This document shows positions 58,573 through 64,000 of a stretch of DNA of 64,000 bases, piece by piece. Both the position numbers and the translations under genes were made by a program. This DNA comes from Streptomyces monashensis. Lineage in GTDB: Bacteria; Actinomycetota; Actinomycetes; Streptomycetales; Streptomycetaceae. Below the pieces are notes generated by a model that searched no databases, had not been told where the DNA came from, and saw only the letters and a list, made by a program, of their open reading frames with translations. Positions within the stretch are counted from its first letter, which is position 1, and each line of letters opens with the position of its first letter. The stretch lies in contig NZ_MLYO01000027.1 in the NCBI RefSeq assembly GCF_001866665.1, forward strand, positions 62,001 through 126,000. Direction: 5' to 3'.

Positions 58573-59198
58573 CGCGCGGCTCCTCCGGGTCCTCGGTAGC
58601 CGAGGACCCGTTGGAGTGGGTCCGGCCGGGCGGGGCGGGCGACGGAGAGCCGGTCGCCGCTGAGGCGGCCGCGGAACAGGGTGGCCAGCCGGTGCCCGAA
58701 GTCGTCCGCCTCGGCCTCGTCGGCCGCCCGGGAGCCGTTGCGCGCGGCCACCGTGAGCGCGTCCGCCAGCCCGCCCGGCGCCTCCGCGAAGGCCCGGGCC
58801 GCCGCGTCGCCCGCCAGGCGGTGGTGCCGGTGCCCGGCGTGCAGATGCCACAACTCGTGGCCGAGGATCACCAGTTGCTGCACGGGCGCGGCCCGCTCCT
58901 CCACGATCACCAGGTCGAAGTCGGCGAACTCCACGCACAGCCCGGTGACTTCCAGCTCGTCCGGGAAGCGTTCGAAGCGCAGATCCACCGGCCGCCCGCC
59001 GCGCCGCGCGCTCATCTCCTCGCACAGCGCCCGGCACAACCCCCGTACGTCGTCCGGCACTTCGGGGCGGGCACGGACGGCGTCGGCGAGGTCGCGGGCC
59101 AGCACGCGCAGCGCCGATCCGGGCCGCGAGGCATGTCTGGGGGGTCGCAGTCGTGCGGCCAGCCGTGCCGACAGCCCGCGCGCGCCCGCGATGCCCAT
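58569..59198 (-). CDS. ImmA/IrrE-type metalloprotease domain protein
   Basis: This 209-residue cytosolic protein has a zinc-protease motif HELWH in QLVILGHELWHLHAGHRHHR, with the third ligand region further along (ADEAEADDFGHRLATLF). The N-terminal ~40 residues are Arg-rich and helical. In the databases such proteins are labelled toxin or regulator partners; the nearest known logic is ImmA/IrrE cleavage of a repressor. No antitoxin or Xre regulator is adjacent; the coupled partner is the membrane protein encoded next. Confidence 0.75.
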   Translation of the reverse strand: MGIAGARGLSARLAARLRPPRHASRPGSALRVLARDLADAVRARPEVPDDVRGLCRALCEEMSARRGGRPVDLRFERFPDELEVTGLCVEFADFDLVIVEERAAPVQQLVILGHELWHLHAGHRHHRLAGDAAARAFAEAPGGLADALTVAARNGSRAADEAEADDFGHRLATLFRGRLSGDRLSVARPARPDPLQRVLGYRGPGGAAR

Positions 59199-59359
59199 CG
59201 AACCCCCTTCTGCCGGTCCGAGCGTACGCGTCCGGGCGTGTCCTCGTCACGAGATCCCGGCGACCTTCGGCGAAGGTGAAGCGACGTATGAGCTTGTGCC
59301 CGACCCATTGACGCGGAAGCGCTTCGAATCTACGGTCCCGTTCGAAGTTACGTGCATCA

Positions 59360-59373
59360 TTCGACATATCGAA
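59360..59373 (+). promoter_or_regulatory. Candidate operator upstream of the arabinofuranosidase
   Basis: TTCGACATATCGAA is an inverted repeat (TTCGA, 4-base centre, TCGAA) in the 239-bp gap before the GH51 gene. Related TTCGAA-like and CGATTCGATC elements surround it, suggesting several sites for a LacI-, IclR- or GntR-type sugar regulator. Confidence 0.5.
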
Positions 59374-59437
59374 CGATTCGATCATGTCGTGCGCGAAGCC
59401 GGCGACCCGGCCGATGTGAGTGACCCGAAAGGATCCC

Positions 59438-60958
59438 ATGAGCAAGAGCACCGCCCGCTTCACCCTCGACCCCGCCTTCACCGTCGGTGCGGTCAACGCC
59501 CGTGTCTTCGGGTCCTTCGTGGAACACCTCGGCCGCTGCGTCTACACCGGCATCTATGAACCGGGCCACCCCGCAGCAGACGCCGAAGGCCTGCGCACCG
59601 ACGTACTGGAGCTGGTCCGCGAGCTCGGCGTGACAGCGATCCGCTACCCCGGCGGCAACTTCGTCTCCGGCTACAAGTGGGAGGACTCCGTCGGCCCCGC
59701 CGAGGAGCGTCCCCGCCGCCTCGACCTCGCCTGGCACTCCACCGAGACGAACCGCTTCGGCCTCTCGGAGTACATCGCGTTCCTCAGGAAGGTCGGCCCG
59801 CAGGCCGAGCCCATGATGGCCGTGAACCTCGGGACGAGGGGCGTCGCCGAGGCCCTGGAGCTCCAGGAGTACGCCAACCACCCCGCCGGCACCGCCCTGT
59901 CCGACCTGCGCGCGGCCCACGGCGACAAGGAGCCCTTCGGCATCCGGCTGTGGTGCCTCGGCAACGAGATGGACGGACCCTGGCAGACCGGGCACAAGAC
60001 GGCGCACGAATACGGCCGGCTCGCCGCCGAGACCGCCCGCGCCATGCGCCAGCAGGACCCCTCCGTCGAACTGGTCGCCTGCGGTTCCTCCAGCCAGTCC
60101 ATGCCGACCTTCGCCGAGTGGGAGGCGACCGTCCTGGCGGAGACCTACGACCTGGTCGACCACATCTCGCTGCACGCCTACTACGAGCCCACGGACGGCG
60201 ACGTCGACTCCTTCCTGGCCTCGGCCGTCGACATGGAGTCCTTCATCGAGAACGTGGTGGCCACGGCGGACCACGTCGGCGCCCGGCTCAAGTCCAAGAA
60301 GAAGATCAACCTCTCCTTCGACGAGTGGAACGTCTGGTACCTCTCCCGCTGGGAGGAGCACGCGAGGACGATCGCCCCGACGGACTGGCCCGAGGCCCCC
60401 CGCCTGCTGGAGGACAACTACAGCGTCACCGACGCCGTCGTCTTCGGCTCGCTCCTCATCGCGCTGCTCAGGCACGCCGACCGCGTCACCGTCGCGTGCC
60501 TCGCCCAGCTGGTCAACGTCATCGCGCCGATCATGACCGAGCCGGGCGGCCCGGCCTGGCGGCAGACCACGTTCTTCCCCTTCGCGCAGGCCTCGAAGCA
60601 CGGCCGGGGCGAGGTGCTGGACGTCCGCGTGGAGTCACCGACGTACGAGACGAGGAAGTACGGCGAGACGGACCTGCTGCACGCCACGGCGGTCCGCGCG
60701 GCCGACGGCACGGTCACCGTCTTCGCCGTGAACCGCGGCCGCACGGCCGCCCTGCCCCTCGAAGTCACCCTGAACGGGCTGGAGTTGACGACCGTCACCG
60801 AACACAGCGCGCTCGCGGACGCCGACCCCGACGCCCGCAACACCCTCGCCGACCCCGAGCGGGTCGCCCCGCACACGGTCGAGGGCACCGCCGTCACGGA
60901 CGGCACCCTCACCGCCGTACTGGAACCCCTGTCCTGGAACGTGATCAGGCTGGCGTGA
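59438..60958 (+). CDS. Alpha-L-arabinofuranosidase, GH51
   Basis: This 506-residue intracellular retaining glycosidase releases arabinose from oligosaccharides. Family landmarks are FVEHLGRCVYTGIYEPGHPA, RYPGGNFVSGYKWEDSVGP, the acid/base Glu in LWCLGNEMDGPWQ and the nucleophile Glu in NLSFDEWNVWYLSRW. There is no signal peptide, so it would act on imported arabino-oligosaccharides. ATG at 59438 follows AAAGGATCC. Its TGA and the GH35 stop share the palindrome TGATCA, so the two genes are tail to tail. Confidence 0.93.
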   Translation: MSKSTARFTLDPAFTVGAVNARVFGSFVEHLGRCVYTGIYEPGHPAADAEGLRTDVLELVRELGVTAIRYPGGNFVSGYKWEDSVGPAEERPRRLDLAWHSTETNRFGLSEYIAFLRKVGPQAEPMMAVNLGTRGVAEALELQEYANHPAGTALSDLRAAHGDKEPFGIRLWCLGNEMDGPWQTGHKTAHEYGRLAAETARAMRQQDPSVELVACGSSSQSMPTFAEWEATVLAETYDLVDHISLHAYYEPTDGDVDSFLASAVDMESFIENVVATADHVGARLKSKKKINLSFDEWNVWYLSRWEEHARTIAPTDWPEAPRLLEDNYSVTDAVVFGSLLIALLRHADRVTVACLAQLVNVIAPIMTEPGGPAWRQTTFFPFAQASKHGRGEVLDVRVESPTYETRKYGETDLLHATAVRAADGTVTVFAVNRGRTAALPLEVTLNGLELTTVTEHSALADADPDARNTLADPERVAPHTVEGTAVTDGTLTAVLEPLSWNVIRLA

Positions 60959-63925
60959 TCAGACGGGGGTGACCGGCAGCCCGCCCGCCGCGCTGCCGAG
61001 CAGGCTCAGACGCACGGACCCGGGGCCCGACAACGTGGTGAACTCCGAGAGGACCGCCAGCGCGAGGGTGTTGGAGCCCCGGGTGCGCAGGACGCCGTTC
61101 GGCAGCACGAAGGTGTGCTGGGGGCCGACGTTGTTGATGTACTGCCCCAGGTTCCAGCCGTTGAGGAAGATCTGCGCCCGGTAGGCCCGGTACGGGTCGT
61201 CCTGAAGGGTCAGGCCGACCGACGCGTCGACGTCGGCCGGCACCGAGAGCCGGAAGTCCGTCCGGTACCAGGTCACGCCCTGGTACCGGGCGTCGCGCGG
61301 GAAGGCCACCGGCTCCCAGTCGTGGTCCTCCCGGAACTCCGGCAGATGCCAGCCGTTGCGCTCGCCGTACAGGCCGCCGTTGTTCATCGGCCCGCGCACC
61401 GGGTCCGGGGCCGCCTCGCCCTGGATGCGCCAGCTCACCTTCGGCGAGGCCCCCTTGAAGGTGGCCGCCGTCAGCCCGCGGGCGGCCTTGTGCGTGTCCC
61501 GCGCACCGCCGTCCATGTCGTGCTGCATGCGCCGGACGAGGACCGACAGCACGTGCGGCCCCGGGGAGCGCAGCGCCTCGCGCACCGGGAAGGCCGCCGT
61601 CGCCTCCCAACTCCCCTTGCGGGCCGTGGTGTTCTTGTCGGGCACGGGCATCCGGTGCGTGCCCAGCGGTTCGCCGTCCAGCCAGGCCATCAGCAGCCCC
61701 TGGGTGCCGCTGCCGTAGGCGAGGGACAGCTCCTCCAGGCCCGAGGAGTCGGTGAAGGTGCCCCGGTACCAGACGTCCCCGTAGTGGAAGCCGTAGTCGT
61801 CCGCGAACAGCACCGGCCCGCCGTCGGGGACGGGCGTGGTGGAGAAGGACGCCGTGCGGTCGGCGCGCTGCCAGCCCGAGTCGTCGAAGCCGGGCCCCGC
61901 CTCCGGGTTCTCCCGCCGCATCCGCCAGCCACTCAGCTCCGGCAGCCGCACCTCGGGCACGGCGGGCAGCATGGAACTGGTCATCAGGCTGCCGGACAGG
62001 GTCACCCGGGTGGACAGGGTGCGCCCGTTCCACACCACGGTGTCGACCCCGCGCGGCGCCCAGACCTCCATGGCCGTCGTCCCGGTGAGGTCACCGGTCA
62101 GATGGACGGCCCGGCCGCGCACCTCGGCGTGGCGCAGCAGCGCCGGACCGTAGACCACCACGGTCCCGGACGGGGTGTCGTACGGGAAGAGGCGCACGGA
62201 GGTGGCGTCGTCGCCGAAGAGGAGCACCAGCGGGGTGTCGCTGCCGCCCTTCTGCACCAGGACGCGGGTCAGCCCGCCCTCGCCGAGCGGCGAGGTCACC
62301 CGCAGCTCGGTGTCGTCGTCGAAGACCCAGGCGGCTTCCGGGTCCAGCCGCATCACGGACGGCTCCTCCGGGCATGTCAGCACCAGATCGGCCATGTCGT
62401 TCGTGCGCCCCGTGAACAGGGCGATGTCCTGCCGCCCGGCCGTCACGCAGAAGACCGGCTGGGCGGTCGCGTACTTGAGCGTCCGCTCGCCGAGCTTCAG
62501 CCCGGTCGTCAGCAGCCGGGCGTCCTTGCCGGGCACGGTGATGCGCAGCGAGCCCGCGTCGGTGGGCAGAGAGGAGGTGACCGGGGCCGTGCCGTCGTTG
62601 CGGGCGACGTAGACATGGGCGCCGGTGTCCGGGTTGGTCAGGTGGTAGACCTTCAGCCCCGCGGCCCTGACCTCGGCCGCCCGGTCGAGCTTGGCGAAGT
62701 CCGGCACGCGCTGGAAGAGATGCCCGAGCTGGTGCATCGGCGCGATCTTGTCCGTGACGCCCCGGGCCTCGTCGATCGCCGCGCCGTAGTCGTACGACGT
62801 GTAGACGACGGGCGCGGGCAGCCAGCCCCACGAGGTCCCGCCGAAGGTCATGTACACGTTGTGGAGCGTGAGCCCGTTGGCGAGGTTGGTGAGGTAGAAC
62901 CGGCGCTCGTAGGCCGCGTCCCGGGTGCGCCGCGACTCGGCGTACCCCTTGCCGTCGAACCAGGCCCCGCCCCACGGGTCGAACCAGCCGCCGCCGAACT
63001 CGGGCACGAACCCGGGCGTGGCCGGCGAGGCACTGGCCCCGCCCTTCGCGCCGCCCGCCCCGAAGGTCCCCCAGTCCGGCGGGGTGGCGGTGGGCGACGG
63101 ATAGCCGTCGAAGCCGTACAGCCAGCCGCCCCTCTCGCCGCCGGTGTCGAAGGACCCGGGCACCCAGTACCCGTTGCGCCCCTTGTCGTTGTGGAACAGC
63201 GGTACGTCGATGCCGTCGGCCCGCACCTTCCTGTACAGGTGCGACATGTACCGCCGGCCGGTGGCGTCCCCGGCGTGGGCGTCGTACTCGTTCTCGATCT
63301 GGTACAGCAGGACCGTGCCCGTGCCCTGGGTGTACAGGTGCTTGCGGGCGATCCTGTTGACCTGCGTCAGCCACTCGTCCGCGAACGCGAGGTAGGTCGG
63401 GTCGTCGGTCCGCGCGGTGCCCTTCGTCGCCGTCAGCCAGCCCGGGAAGCCGCCGCCGTCGACCTCGGCGTTGATGTACGGGCCCGGCCGCAGGATGACG
63501 TACAGCCCGGTCTCGGCGGCCGTGCGCAGGAAGAGGTCGAGGTCACGGACGCCGGTGAAGTCGTAGTGCCCGGGGGCGGGGGAGTGGTAGTTCCAGGCGA
63601 CGTAGATGCTGACGGCGTTGTACCCGTGCGCCCGCATCTTCTGGAGGATGTCCCGCCACAGCGACGGACTCGGCAGCCGGAAGGGATGAAACTCCCCGGA
63701 CCACACCACCAGCCGGCTGCCGTCCACGAGCAGCGAGTACCGGTCGTAGCCGATCGTGTGCTGTTCGTGGTCGACGGTCGGCGGCAGCGGCGCCGGACCC
63801 GTCGGCACGCTGCCGTCGTGCGCCGCGAAGGCCGAGAGCGCGCCGGAGCCGCCGCTGCCGCCGAGGGCGAGCCCGAGCGCGGCCGAGCCGGCCAGGGCAC
63901 TGAAGGTACGTCTGCTGAGTGCCAA
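60959..63925 (-). CDS. Beta-galactosidase, GH35, Tat-exported
   Basis: This 988-residue secreted enzyme has a twin-arginine signal MALSRRTFSALAGSAALGLA, with the hydrophobic part ending near residue 35. The GH35 barrel shows WSGEFHPFRLPSPSLWRDIL, NAVSIYVAWNYHSPAPGHYD, the acid/base Glu in VLLYQIENEYDAHAGD and the probable nucleophile Glu in TPGFVPEFGGGWFDPWGG. Beta-sandwich jelly-roll domains follow from about residue 600. Together with GH51 it would strip galactose and arabinose from plant arabinogalactan-type polymers. Confidence 0.92.
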   Translation of the reverse strand: MALSRRTFSALAGSAALGLALGGSGGSGALSAFAAHDGSVPTGPAPLPPTVDHEQHTIGYDRYSLLVDGSRLVVWSGEFHPFRLPSPSLWRDILQKMRAHGYNAVSIYVAWNYHSPAPGHYDFTGVRDLDLFLRTAAETGLYVILRPGPYINAEVDGGGFPGWLTATKGTARTDDPTYLAFADEWLTQVNRIARKHLYTQGTGTVLLYQIENEYDAHAGDATGRRYMSHLYRKVRADGIDVPLFHNDKGRNGYWVPGSFDTGGERGGWLYGFDGYPSPTATPPDWGTFGAGGAKGGASASPATPGFVPEFGGGWFDPWGGAWFDGKGYAESRRTRDAAYERRFYLTNLANGLTLHNVYMTFGGTSWGWLPAPVVYTSYDYGAAIDEARGVTDKIAPMHQLGHLFQRVPDFAKLDRAAEVRAAGLKVYHLTNPDTGAHVYVARNDGTAPVTSSLPTDAGSLRITVPGKDARLLTTGLKLGERTLKYATAQPVFCVTAGRQDIALFTGRTNDMADLVLTCPEEPSVMRLDPEAAWVFDDDTELRVTSPLGEGGLTRVLVQKGGSDTPLVLLFGDDATSVRLFPYDTPSGTVVVYGPALLRHAEVRGRAVHLTGDLTGTTAMEVWAPRGVDTVVWNGRTLSTRVTLSGSLMTSSMLPAVPEVRLPELSGWRMRRENPEAGPGFDDSGWQRADRTASFSTTPVPDGGPVLFADDYGFHYGDVWYRGTFTDSSGLEELSLAYGSGTQGLLMAWLDGEPLGTHRMPVPDKNTTARKGSWEATAAFPVREALRSPGPHVLSVLVRRMQHDMDGGARDTHKAARGLTAATFKGASPKVSWRIQGEAAPDPVRGPMNNGGLYGERNGWHLPEFREDHDWEPVAFPRDARYQGVTWYRTDFRLSVPADVDASVGLTLQDDPYRAYRAQIFLNGWNLGQYINNVGPQHTFVLPNGVLRTRGSNTLALAVLSEFTTLSGPGSVRLSLLGSAAGGLPVTPV

Positions 63926-64000
63926 GGTGGATCCTCCCGGGCGGCGATCTTACGGGGCGCGGGCGCGGCCGTTCGCCACGCGCGGCGCCGCACAATGGAT

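Overview
This is a high-GC actinobacterial chromosome segment, almost certainly Streptomyces. The support is codon bias with strong third-position GC, many GTG starts and GTGA/ATGA overlaps, an HrdA-type sigma factor, an Mbl-like MreB, a MatB malonyl-CoA synthetase, a SAV_2336/MoxR/trypsin locus and Streptomyces-type secondary-metabolism genes. Function calls come from reading the translations; no database search was run.

Left core (1-18,740). In order: a small secreted anchored protein, a TetR/efflux pair, a cyclotransferase, a scar with TnpB and nitrate-reductase fragments, a SanA/YdcF protein, a sirohydrochlorin chelatase, dgt, an FAD reductase, dnaG, hrdA, a two-gene ABC exporter, xylulokinase, a YtxH-like protein and two identical tRNA-Asn genes.

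Accessory island (about 18,890-38,700). It begins at a CAT-anticodon tRNA gene, followed by remnants of tyrosine integrases, a ParB-like protein and IS3/IS5 transposases. Next comes a biosynthetic cluster (about 20,750-35,200): MFS exporter, LuxR-type regulator, two different ATP-grasp ligases, an FMNH2-type (LLM) monooxygenase, a flavin reductase, a PhyH-type Fe/2OG dioxygenase and a complete four-enzyme route from prephenate to 4-hydroxyphenylglycine (Pdh, HmaS, Hmo, HpgT). No NRPS gene is present in the window, so the likely product is a small ligase-made peptide containing hydroxyphenylglycine. A ~250-bp leader/promoter cassette is duplicated in front of the exporter and the first ligase, and a fragment of the same block lies inverted before the second ligase. 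A lasso-peptide locus follows on the minus strand (36,289-38,229). Its 45-codon precursor (predicted 15-residue core, Gly1-Asp8 ring), B1 and B2 proteins are intact, but the cyclase has lost most of its ATPase domain.

Right core (38,773-64,000). A LysR/MFS pair and mbl come first. A four-gene operon on the minus strand follows (CU044_2847-like protein, trypsin-like protease, MoxR ATPase, 1,122-aa SAV_2336-type protein), matching predicted NTP-dependent conflict systems. Then a carboxyltransferase-matB operon, a small ATP-grasp protein, a LysR/SDR pair, an IclR/SMP-30 pair, a MAB_1171c-type membrane protein with an ImmA/IrrE-type metalloprotease, and convergent genes for a GH51 arabinofuranosidase and a Tat-exported GH35 beta-galactosidase.

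How the parts work together: Pdh makes 4-hydroxyphenylpyruvate, HmaS converts it to 4-hydroxymandelate, Hmo oxidises that to 4-hydroxybenzoylformate and HpgT aminates it. The ligases and oxygenases would then build and decorate the product and the MFS protein would export it. The repeated leader cassette suggests that exporter and ligase are co-regulated, perhaps by the adjacent LuxR-type protein.
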